64,000 nucleotides of DNA from Yponomeuta sedellus (lineage: Eukaryota; Arthropoda; Insecta; Lepidoptera; Yponomeutidae), in assembly GCA_934045075.1 (NCBI GenBank), contig OW203731.1, positions 13,897,062 to 13,961,061 of the forward strand, given 5' to 3'. The notes below the pieces were generated by a model. It did no database searches, had not been told where the DNA came from, and worked only from the letters and a program-made list of their open reading frames with translations. Made by a program: the position numbers and the translations under genes. Below are positions 1 through 11,400 of the stretch, piece by piece. Numbering within the stretch: the stretch's first letter is position 1; each line of letters opens with the position of its first letter.

Positions 1-60
1 ATACGCTTAAATACCTTAAAAAAATATTTTAAATGCATTTAATTTTTTTTCGACCAAAGT

Positions 61-93
61 CGCACGAGTGCGCCCATAGTGCGCACTCGTGCG
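61..93. repeat. Short perfect hairpin
   Basis: Arms of 13 nt (CGCACGAGTGCGC and its exact complement) flank a 7-nt loop. It is probably the end of a dispersed foldback element, because the flanking sequence is AT-rich and repeat-like. Confidence 0.7.
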
Positions 94-2113
94 TGTCGTA
101 TGTCAAAAAATCCATAAAAATGCAGGCAATAATCGTGCTGAAGGAAATAACGGGCAAGTGTGCGATAATCAAGTTATGGCCAATTTTATAGTAACTTCCA
201 TACATTTTTTTAACCAAGTGGAAAAAAAGTACTTGCACAAAGGTAAACATACTGCACTTCAAATATGTTGAAAGATTAGCCTTCCTAAGTGGATTCCTGT
301 GAAAAAAAAATTACAATTCAAAATTCGATCTCTAAGTCTATGGGGAGCGATTTTCAGCCCACCGTGCGGAGGGTGAGACTCGTATTTCGTATCGGCGTCG
401 TAGGTGTAAAAGATATAACAAATATAGTCGACGGCTTGGACGATACCATTGTTATATCTACGCGTTTTACTTTACGTGTCGTCGTGTTGAAGTCCGTGTC
501 AGCACTGTACCACTCACCGGGCGTAACCCGGCATAGACACCGGCACAATGGAAAAACGAAACCCGGCACCGGTGCCTGATGCCTGTGCAACGGCCATGCC
601 GGTGTGCCGTGCCGGTCCGGGCCGATGAGTCGAAACACGCCCAATGCCGATGCCGGCGTGACGACGACGACGACGGCTCCCGGCGCGGCTCGAGCAGCAG
701 GTCGCTAGCTGCTGCACTATAACGTCTAAGGCAGGCGGCTACCTCGTTCTTCATCAAATTTTAAAGAAAGCCTATGGTGTAATAATCTCAATTTCTGCTC
801 AGCGTAAATCGTTTCGTAATCTTACTTTAAACAATTTAATAACTTTACTACATCGAGGGTAGCATAAATGAAAAATCAGTAAGTTTTATGGGGAATATAA
901 TTACAGGGAAAGTACACATTACCTAAACTTAAAACATAAAGTGTGTTGAACATATGGGTAGTATCAATCAGGGAACGTGTCAACCGGATATTCTGAGCTT
1001 CACTTACAACAATAGGCTATTTGACAGTGTGAAAAATAAAGTATTATTTATACATATTCGTAAAAAGAATATTTTTTTAAACCGGCCTATGCCATTTTAA
1101 CCGAAAAAAAATCGAATGATTTAACCAAAAAATCAAGATAAAACTTTATCATTTCGTATCTGCATCAATTTTATTGAAAACGGCCTGGATTGGTCGAATC
1201 TATTGTGACGTCACAATTCAACAACCTGTACTGTCATCGCTAGGGGTGTGAATTGAATTGTCAAATTGTGACGTCACTAATTCCTGTGCGACGCCATATT
1301 GCCAAAGAGAGCGTTTTGGCGGCGTATTTTAAAAGTGAATTTTTGTTTGCTTTTCTATGAATAAATACGGGAAAGATTTTAGAATTATCACTTTCTGAAG
1401 GCTCATTTAACACTGACGAACATCTGAGATGGTTTTCAGAAACTTGTCAAATAGCCTATTAATAAAATAGAAAATCTCATATTCAATAACTTATAAGTTT
1501 ATAAATAACCCATACCATAATATTAACCTCACACCTGCATTCCAATGGGGTAGACAGGCACCAAGGACTGCCACTTGCCACGATCCTGACAGATTACCTT
1601 CGCTTCATCAACATTCATTAGTCGTTACATGCACTCACGTCAGTTCCGGTTACTTTTTATCTTCCATTTGCTAATACATTCCTTATCTGGTCGAAGTATG
1701 TGGGACGTCCCTTACCGGCCCTTCCACCCACATTCGCCATGTATATTTGTTTCATCAATATTTCTTCCTTCATCCTCTCCACATATATCACAGTACAATG
1801 AAGGTGTAGCTGATGCGTGCGTTTGCTTCTATGCAGAGTTAGCTGGCAACGGCGCATATTAAAATCATGGGCCATAATCACAGCAGAAATTGGTAAAAAT
1901 ATCAGCCAGCTCCCATATGGATGGACAGATATGATTTTTAATGGAATACTAAATTGATTGGAATAGTTTGTAGCAGTACCTACCTACCTCTCGATAGGAT
2001 ACTGGTCTTAGGCCCTATTTCAGAATGTTCAAATAAAGATAAAGATATTTATTGGGTCACAGACATCGGTATACATGTAAAGTTAGGCTAGTTTACAGGC
2101 AAGTTCCAGATAA

Positions 2114-2228
2114 GCTATCCGCAACCAGGGCTGCCGTTTATTCTAAATTTAAATATTTTTTTCTATATTGTGTGTGTTCGTTTATGGCTTCAAATTTAGA
2201 ACAAACAGCAGCCCTGGTTGCGGATAGC
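2114..2228. repeat. MITE-like inverted repeat
   Basis: Positions 2114-2150 and 2192-2228 are inverted copies of about 37 bp with two mismatches, centred on an AT-rich 41-bp spacer. A looser continuation (GTTCC...ACTTTATCT) extends outward on both sides. This is consistent with a small non-autonomous foldback element. Confidence 0.7.
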
Positions 2229-2342
2229 ATATCCGGAACTTTATCTGCAGATTGTGAAACAGACCCTTACCCTACCCGAAAATAACTTAAACAAAATCTC
2301 GCAGCGTTGGGAAGTGTTTGCGATGGACTAGTAAAGGTTTTT

Positions 2343-2544
2343 CAATAACATAACATTTACACACAGGCACATACATTGCTTCTGGCCCCACACTAGGATA
2401 CCCTGTGTCGTGGGAACCAGAAACAACGACATCACAAACATGTAAACATCCAAGACCTGGGGTTTTTTTTTGTTCCCAGCCGGGATTCGAACCCGGGACC
2501 TGCATGGCAGGTAGATGCACTACCCTTACGCCACAGAGGTCGTC
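2343..2544 (-). mobile_element. tRNA-derived SINE, family B
   Basis: Read on the minus strand, the head starts GACGACCTCTGTGGC and carries tRNA-like box A and box B segments (GGGTTCGAATCCC). It resembles tRNA-Gly, with a TGCCATGC anticodon arm. A body of about 130 nt follows and ends in ATGTTATGTTATT. Related copies lie at 48907-49115 (+) and 51450-51653 (-). This is a SINE rather than a working tRNA gene. Confidence 0.8.
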
Positions 2545-3334
2545 TAATTATTATTAATAATTGTTTAAACCAGCGTTTCTTACTCTTTTTTGTACAAGCA
2601 TCTCTTATGGTTTTTGCCACCAAGCACAATTTTAAGGACCTCCTTAATAATAGAAGCAGCAATATATTTCGAAACATTTATTGTAGTACAGTCAAAAAAT
2701 ATACTTTTTTCATAATAAAATAGGTAAATGTGAAGGTTCGTGCTTGTGGGGTAGGCGGCGGCGTGTGTAGCAATTACGAAACTTTTGGTGGCATTTATTT
2801 ATGATTGTTAAATGGTCTATTGATAAGACTTCGGTAGAAGTTCGACCATTTTGTTGCGAAGTCGCCCATAATAATACTGAGGAGAGGGCGAACATGCAAA
2901 GTTGATGTGCTGTCGACTGCACTGTGCAGGTAGGTCGGTGTGTGTGGTACCCAAAAGGACTAAGGTACCTTTGAGGGAGTTGTCTAAGTATTGGCTTGAT
3001 AAGATCACAATCAGCGACCACAGGGCAGGTCTATACACGGAGGATGACGAAGTCTGGGTTACTGTTGCATGTTGAAAGCACTGATATCATTCACTAGAAG
3101 TTGTTGGTGGGTAAAGGTGGGTTACATTTCTTGCTGCTTGCTTTAAAATTCTGTTTTATAGACCCAATGCACTAATTCCGCAATATACTTTTTCCACAGA
3201 TTTGAAATGTGTGATTTTTTCACATAGGTATTGTATTTTCTGAATTATCTCTCAAACAAACAATGTTTTTCCTATATTTATCCCATCCGTGGGTTGTCAA
3301 TTTTATGGCAGATTAGATTTTCCCTAAGGAGGGA

Positions 3335-4056
3335 TTTTTTTTTTTAATAAAGGGTTTTACGGCCCTGGATCCGTGTCCTTTTGAGCCTTGAGTATTGTAT
3401 TAGTTTTTTATAGTATTAGTTTTCAGATAAGAGCACTTATCACTTCCGTATCACTTCACTATAATGTTCAGTTTTTCCAGTCACTTTAAATTTTTATTCC
3501 ACTGTTCATAATGAATTTATATAAGGGGGCGAAAAAGGTAGGATTGCTAAGTAGATTTGGAAGAAGAGTTGGTGTAGGGACACCCGTTTCGCAGCTGATT
3601 GTGTCAAGTTCCGTGATAAGTATTAATCTGTGCAATTTAAATTCTTGACAGTTGAGCACGAGATGGTTTAGGTCGGCGTTTTCAGTTCCACAGTAAATGC
3701 AGTTCGAATCTTGGGCTAGGCTGAGTCTATAAAGGTGAGCTTGGGTTTGGCAGTGGCCGAATCTCATTCTGTTTAGGGTGGTTATGTATTTCCGGCAGTT
3801 TATGTCTTTTTTCCGATGGTACCAAGGTTGGGCGGGCGGGCTTCCTTGGATGTCTCTATACCAGCTTCCTTTCTCTTTACTGATCTCATTCCAGTAGTTG
3901 CACCATATTGCTTTCAGATTCTCATTCAGATGAACATGGAGATCAGTAAATGGCAATTTGAGGTCTGTAGAGTGATCCTCGTCAGGGTCCAGATTTGCAG
4001 CTCGATCGACGACTTCATTTCCAGTGATACCCCGGTGAGCAGGTACCCACATTAAC
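3335..4056 (-). mobile_element. 5'-truncated non-LTR retrotransposon copy
   Basis: The insertion is bounded by a 13-bp direct repeat, CCCTAAGGAGGGA, at 3322-3334 and 4057-4069. On the minus strand it ends in a poly(A) run next to the left duplication, and its 5' end is cut off inside the RNase H region. Together these are the hallmarks of target-primed reverse transcription with 5' truncation. Confidence 0.88.
3486..4052 (-). pseudogene. Non-LTR element ORF2 C-terminal fragment (RNase H plus Cys/His finger)
   Basis: The fragment is about 188 residues. It opens in the last RNase H block (WVPAHRGITGNEVVDRAA, the conserved H-x-GI-x-GNE-x-x-D-x-x-A pattern). It continues through a linker to a C-terminal zinc-binding segment (CIYCG then LNHLVLNCQEF, a CCHC-like arrangement) and a normal stop. 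This layout is typical of Jockey/I/R1-type elements. There is no reverse transcriptase domain, since it was lost by truncation, so the copy cannot move by itself. It lies in the flank of spinophilin, in the same orientation, and is not part of that gene. Confidence 0.85.
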
Positions 4057-4069
4057 CCCTAAGGAGGGA

Positions 4070-5328
4070 CTTACAAGAACACAGAACAATTAAACCATAC
4101 AAGAACCAAACGTAGGTACTCTGTGTCTAGAATTGAACTGTCAATTCTCTGCTCGCTACTGGCTACTAGAGTACACTGCTAAAATGTTTTACGTTTTGCT
4201 AGTCACCGCCAGATGTCAATAGTAAACTCGTGAAAACTATTAACAATGCCATCTAGCGGTTTTAGACAAAGCGCTCTACACGTATTTTTCGGCTTTGCGC
4301 GCATTTTCAGTGGCGGCCTCTGGGCCCGGCGCGGTTTTTTGGGATCCGATTTGCTTGTATGGGAATGGGTTTCTATACTTACTTCAAATTCAATGGTATT
4401 ACGTACAGGCAGCGACATCTGACTTAAGCAAATTGCATTACTTACAGCCCCGACTACCTACTTTGCAGTTAGGTTTGTATATTTTATGAAGAAACCTTAA
4501 CTGAAAAATAACTTAAGTTAGGCTTAAAAACGAAATACCCCGTATTCAAATGTTTGATTGAATCTCACGCTCAAACAATTCAGACTTACTCGCTTTTCCC
4601 ACTGAACTTTAGCTGCTTGCAACTACCAAATCACAATACTCTTGTTTGTAACAACACGATTCCTTAAAACACTCTTTACGAATGAATGAATGAATGAATG
4701 GGTTAATGAATGAGCGTTTTAGTATAATAGCGTTGTCATGTCGACAAACGAACACATTTACAACGAAAAAGGAAACCTTCAAATAACGAACATCAATAGA
4801 AACATTGGCATATTTAACCCTAAGATCGGATTGTTGAAGTCTGAATTTGGAAAAAGTAAAGGCCCCCAAAAAATAGTCGCCTCCTTCTTCTCATAATATC
4901 TTCGTAACTATTTTTCTTTGTTCTCAGCTTAATCAAACGTTCATTGAATAGCATTAAAAAGTGAAAATGACTTTGCTAAATTCCGCCAAAAATCCCACAA
5001 GCAGCATGCGGTTAGTTAATGCCGGTGCATTCCCTCCCTCCCACTTTTTGAAGCAGAAGCAAGACACGAACACACCACCACCGACACCAATACATGTTCA
5101 TTGAATGTAAAAGAATACATAAAATTCATGTTGTGTCAGTAACTCGTCTAATTTTCGTATTATTGTAACCATGCTGTGTACACATGTTTTGGAGATTATT
5201 CTGGATCTTACATGTTAATTAATGTTATCTTGATGATGTTTTGGCTAATATCTGTTTTGTGTGGCTAATAAATGAATAAAAAAAAATAAAAAACAATAAT
5301 AAACCAAAAGTGTTGGCAGTAGACCCAC
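4070..5328. other. Gene-free stretch 3' of the last visible spinophilin exon
   Basis: I see no coding signal. A partial copy of the SINE A body (GTACAGGCAGCGACATCTG...) occupies about 4394-4480. A GAAT/ATGA microsatellite sits at 4680-4705. The last 50 bases before the exon are an A-rich tract. Confidence 0.5.
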
Positions 5329-5480
5329 CGCTCTTCCCTCTCCTTGTCGGCGGCGAGCGACTGTCTGATGAGGTGCGCGACCTCACTGTTGTCCGGATCC
5401 TTCTCGCGGCCTATGAGGAACTTCACGGGGCCCGACGTGTTGCGGAGAACGGAGGCCGCGTACGCTTGCGTCACACCAAC
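5329..5480 (-). CDS. Spn: Spn exon 9 (PDZ C-terminal half, last visible exon)
   Basis: The acceptor is GTCCCCAG and the donor CG|GTGGGT. The exon is 152 nt and ends in phase 2. It encodes [40 protein letters not shown] and [10 protein letters not shown]. The PDZ ends at FLIGRE and the charged helix that follows is the beginning of the linker to the coiled coil. The next exon was not found. Confidence 0.92.
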
Positions 5481-8400
5481 CTGGGGACGGGGCATAGGGT
5501 AGTCAATACTTCGATGCCAATACCAATCGTTTAGGTGCAACCCTCCTTCCAACTTTCTATATGCGATCCGCAAATAAGTCTACCGCGTGAAATATGGTCA
5601 CGCGCAAATTATGTCTTGTGAAAACCTCTTACATGTAACATTACTGCTAACTTCCAAACAATACCATCACTTGGTATTGTATGGAATTTGACAGTTAGGC
5701 GATTGGAATTGCTCAGAATTTCGGGCGCATAATTAGGCCGATGCATGGTCCTAAACTAGGATACCCTCTGAGGCCATTTGTACCAAAGTACGGCAACCCA
5801 CGGTGGGAATCACGACCTCAATCAGTCTCCAAATCTGGTATTACTTATATTGTGTATCCCAAGGATATATCCCTTTTTAAAAGATTTCCATCTTCTCATT
5901 GATGCGATCAAGCTAGGCGTACCTTGCTTTTGTCTGCACTTGCCTTAGACGTCTATTCACAACTTTGTTTTGTTTGTCTTTTCTCACTTTCTCTTCAATA
6001 TACTTGTTAATTGTTTATTACACACTAAAAATAGACGAGTTTGGAAAGAGTAGACTTTAAGAAAATGTCAAAGTCGTCCGGAGGGTTTACGACAAGTTAC
6101 TTGTTTACTGCACCAACGATTAAATATACAGAATATTATGTTGAATGATGAAATTGCGATGAAACATCGGCGTTTCCTTTAACACAATAACTATTAACTC
6201 TCCTCTGTTTTTCTTACCCTGTCTAATTTCCTTCTTCATCTTTACCCTGTGTGTACAATTTTCGAAATATAAATGTACCTTATCATTGAGTCATTAAAAA
6301 GCTCACCAGACTCTTCCCGTCGACTTCAATGATCTGATCATTGACGTGGATACGACCGTCGCGCGCGGCCGCTCCGCTCTCCGTAATAGTTTTCACGAAT
6401 ATGCCCAGTTTCTCTAGGCCAGCGTCCGCACCCACTCCCATACCTGTTGTGGTGTTAAGTTGTGTTGGATGACAATGTTAAATCTTGATAAGTAGATTAA
6501 GTTGCCTGTACAAACCGTGGGTATGGATTTGTGCAGTATTTTACTTTCTAAATCTAAATATTGACTTTCTTATACTCCACGGGGAAAACGTCGATAATCG
6601 AACAAAACAGGACAAAAGCCGAAAGAAAGCGACATTTAAGAACTTTCAGAGATTCCCCGAGAGTCACATTTAAAGAGGCTTTGTGTGACGACGCCAGGAG
6701 GTTAGACTTCAGCTAAAAAAGACCCGAAGGCCGAAGATCTCGATTGAGTCCTTTCCCTTTTACCCGTCACCAATATTTTGAAGTAAAGATAAATCAAACG
6801 ACTCTTTTTAATTGTTTTGAAGAAATTATGACATAAGACACCCTGCCAAGTTTATTTTCTTGTAAAGTTGGGTGATCAAACATACTATGATTACATGCAC
6901 ACATAAACTCACGCCACGATCCTGACACCTCCTCCTAAACCTCTCACTTCATCATCACAACATGCATTAGTCGCTTCATACACGCACGCCGGCAGTGCAC
7001 GCGTAGAGTTTATAAAGGTATGTATGTGTACGATAATTTTAGTGTTATCGTTACTCACCAATAATAGACAAGCCCAGCCCGTCCGGGCCCTTGATCAGGT
7101 CTACAGGGAACACGTGCATCTTCTCGACCCGCTTCTCGAGCTCGTACTCTGCGGACGCCGCCACCGGGTCGACGTCCTCGTTTCGGCGGTCGTATTCGCG
7201 CACCGAGTGTGTGGAGAACACTCGCATCGGATCCGTACTGGAAAAGGGATGTTTACTGTCAGCTGTGACGGCAAAGCTGGGCGGAGCGGCGAGCGGGAGC
7301 GTATAGTGAAGTTGTGGACCCTTTTATATGAGGTTTTGACTGCCACTGGTTTAGCGGTTAATGCGCTTAGCTACCAAAGCAGAGAGCGGTAGTAGAGCAA
7401 TGGTGGTAACGCTGGTCAATTACAATCTAGATGTCCTCGGCTCGATTCCTGGCATGTACCAATGACTTTGTTTTCTAAGTTACGTATTTGTAGTAGCAAT
7501 ACTACTCGGTACCGCTGAAGCGATCTGCTGACACCGCGTCCGTGCCTTTAGCGTTGGGTGAAACATACACTGCGAGCAATGTTAGTACATATTTGGTGTT
7601 AAAAAATTGGAGGAGGACCAAAGTAAAAGGACTATTACCTTCGGGGGTTAAAAGTAGTTTAAGCTAGCAAATTATTGTAAAGTAGGTAAATTGCCTTTCT
7701 AGTGCCGGTAACAGCTGCCACTAGAAAGTGCATAATGTAGCTAGATGAAGATGCGTATTTAAAAGAAAAACTTTCATTACGCCTTGATAGCTTCAATCAA
7801 CAATGCTATTGATAACTAAAAGCAATCCTTAACGCTCAGACACTAGCTCGAGGTGAACATTAAGCTTAAAATATAAGTTGATTCAGTTCTTTGTTTGACC
7901 AAGTATACTGAAAGGAAAAGTTGACAAATATATGTATCGTGCTGATTGTCTTTGTTTTGATGGGACAAACGCTTTGGTTTGTGTGCACAGATCATCCTTG
8001 CTTGACGGCTGAGTAACCGCAATGTGAAATACACCTTACAATCTTTTTAAAAAAATCACAAGAAATGTAGGACATTGTTAATATATTTATCTTGTAAATA
8101 ATAATATGTTATGACATTATAAATGATATATCAATTTAATTTAATTTTTTGCATGCCTAAAGAGGTGAATTGTGAAGATACTTATAAATATCTTACCAGC
8201 TGCTAACGATGTACCACTTTTCGTGCAAATAAACAATTTCATTTCAATGAGGCAATGACATTTTGCTTACCTGAATTTAACTTTGGAGTTTTTCTTAACA
8301 AATACTGGTGGGTAGTAATCGTCGTCCTCGTCTTCCTCAGGCGGTGGGAGACCGGCCACCTGCAGAATAGTTTAGACGATGAAATTCCAATAACAACAAT

Positions 8401-11400
8401 GTTATGTTAATAAAATAAGGGTCTTGTGACAAGCTTAATGCTTATCTATTATCCATTACAGAGACCACTGTTGGGCATAGGCATCCTATAGTACTCCACA
8501 ATAAAAGACACCTCCGTATTGAAGTTGACAGCCCTTTGAAGACAGCCGTCTTCAAAGCAGTGTATGCAGTTCTCTCACCGAGCTCCCGCACAGTCTTCGG
8601 TGGGTATTCGGCGAAGATCCCGCCGCCGGTCTCGACGCCTTCGTTGGCTGGAGATTCCAATTAAACTAGCCTAACCAAATCTGTACAAAATAATACTCCA
8701 TAGTAAAATACATACCTCTGTATAGAAGTGTCCATCTTCGAAGTAGTGTATGCCGTTCTCTTCGCCGAGCTCCCTCACACTCTTCGGTGGGTATTCGGCG
8801 AAGATCCCGCCGCCGGTCTCGGCGCCCTCGTTGGCCGGAGGGTCCGGCGGCGGCTGCGGCCGGTCGCCGCCCGCCATGCCGTTCGGGTCGGCGTCCAGGG
8901 AGACGTACTCGTAGCTTTCGTCCACTGACTGCATGCTGTGGGGGTGGAGGTTTAATTAGCGCCAGAGTTGATAACGGGGAACCTGTATCAAACGTAGATT
9001 GGAGTGAAATTCTTTTTATGCTATAGAAAACATAACAATATATTTTTTTATATGTATACTTAACGCAGACAGAAATCGTCCACATAAGGGAAACAATGTC
9101 AACAATGTTGTTTGCTCGTCATTCATTCAAAAAATAACAACCCCTGGTATTTATTTCTAGACTTTGATTGTATTTTAAAACTAAGCTAAATCTATCAATG
9201 AGGCTTTATCCACTTCTGGACATAGACCTCTTTTACCATAGTTGAATAAATCATCATACTTTTTTTTCTTTTAGTATAATTATCATAATAAAAGCGAAAA
9301 TTTAAGTTCATCTAAAAAACTTATTACATTTAGTTTTATCAAAACAGGTTAAATCCTGAAAAGTATTTTTTAATACAGTTGCTCGAAAAGTGAGAAAGAC
9401 GAGTGAAAAGAAAAGAAAAAGCGTTCGGGATGTGGGCTATTACATACTCGTGCTTTTTTTTTACCTTTCCCGAATTCGTGCATTCTCTTTCCCAACTGTC
9501 AAAATAATGTCTATTAAAAAGAAAAACCAACCATGAAGTTTTTACTAAAAAAATCATAGAAGTTTTTATGATTCATACAAATACGTATATTTCTAAAAAG
9601 AAGCTACTAATTTGTTTCAATATCAGATTTAATGATTTGATTAAATGAGTTAGGTTAGGTTTCATTTCATCTAATTAAATTTCATTTTCATTTCATATCA
9701 ATAAAAAAATTCTACTGAAGACTTGGCTGTATGGGCATAGTTCCCTTTGCCTACCAGAATGGGTAAAGAAAAAAAATCTCTGCTTATGTTCTTTTACGGT
9801 TGGCGCCATTTTCCAAATATTTTTTCTTTATTAAATTGATTTTTTTTCGCAACAGTATTAAAATAGTCGTTCAGTACACGTGCGGAACCGTCATTGCAAC
9901 TTGTTCCGACTGTCAACCCTCGCCTTCGGTTGCGCCTCGGCTCGGGTAGACATTTGTTGCAACTCTTTGCAATGACCGCCTTAAATAGTCGTTGCATGCA
10001 AGCAAGCCGGTTTCGGGTACTTTTTTAATTCATTAACCACTTATCATCAACCCATTATGTCCCCACCGACAGGCACGGGTCTCTTCCCTGAGGAAGGCAA
10101 CCATTATTTCATCTTTTAACCTATGACATTTTTGTGCTAATCATAATAATTAAAGCGGAGTGAAACGTAATAGAAAGGATTACCTCTCGTAAGAGAGCAC
10201 GGACTGGTAGCTGTCGTTCAGAGAGACCCCGTTGTCGGGCGCGGCCGCCGGCGCGTGCGGCGCCAGCATCGCCACGATCTCCTGCGCCTGCTCGTCCGAC
10301 AGCAGCGCCTCTTGCCTGCCGATCGGACACACTTATCGATCCAGCACTCGCATACTCCAACAATATACCCGCGCCGCGTTTTATAAAACTAAAATTAACA
10401 GGTTATTATGACAATTCTAGTAGAGGCGAGTTTTCCAGCTTATTAATCTGTGGTTTGATTGATTGCCTAGTACATCCAAGTGTCACAGTAAACAACTAAT
10501 TGTATTTCTACAAAAATTGCGTTGCGGAAGCAATGGAGGCTTTAAAAAAATTATAGAATGTATTTTTCGAAAACTTTTATATATTTTATCTACTCTGATA
10601 CATACTATACAAGGATTATAAGACTGAAAACAAAACTCTTATGACAAACATTACGCATAGGCCAAAAATAAAGAATAAAAATGTTATTACGATACAGGTT
10701 TTGTATAGACACCTGTATCATAATAGAACTTTTTAATCATAGCGATACAACTATACAACCTCCAGCTGGACCAAGAAGGTTGAACCTCTACTTAAAAAAA
10801 AAAGGCTTCAATGAACGAGTCCGCGGTGACGCAACTATAATAATGTGTTTTATTAAAAGGACGAACACATTTCGAATGTCAAATGTAACTTCTTATTCAA
10901 CGGGTGTATTATGTGGTCATATGAAAACTGTTAGATTGATTTGTGCGCTTTTACCGTGTTTGAAATGAAACGTCATGGGAATTCTTAGAGTGACTGAACG
11001 TCGTGTTCATACCCAATAGCCGCTTGACTTATTCAACAGGTGCTTTATGTGGTCATATGAAAACTGTTAAATTGATTTGTGCGCTTTTACTGTGAGGTTT
11101 TGACAACTTACTAACGTAAACTGATTTAAATGTAACCGCGTACTCAATGGAACCGAATGAGTCCCAACAAAACTAATTTTACAATTATCTGTATTAAATC
11201 CTTTAAAACATCGCTCACCAATTGGAAGACTACCAATAAGTTCGGTAAGAGATCGATTCACAGGGTGCGGTAAAATTTGTAAGTTAGACGGATGCAGTAG
11301 GTAGTATCTAAAGCTCAATTCGATTTGAAACTCACTAATATTTAAAATATGGAACTCCAGAATGGATACGTGGAATTCATTAAAGCTAAAATCCAACAAA

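Larger units (their letters stand above)
1..3334. other. Gene-free left flank, repeat-rich
   Basis: No open frame here resembles a protein I recognise. The stretch is AT-rich with a GC-rich patch at about 500-700. It contains a hairpin at 61-93, a dispersed-repeat fragment near 1500-1650 (shared wording with about 6910, 16005 and 34145), an inverted repeat at 2114-2228 and a SINE at 2343-2544. Spinophilin's missing 3' exons could be hidden here or, more likely, lie further left. I looked for coiled-coil coding on the minus strand and saw none. Confidence 0.5.
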
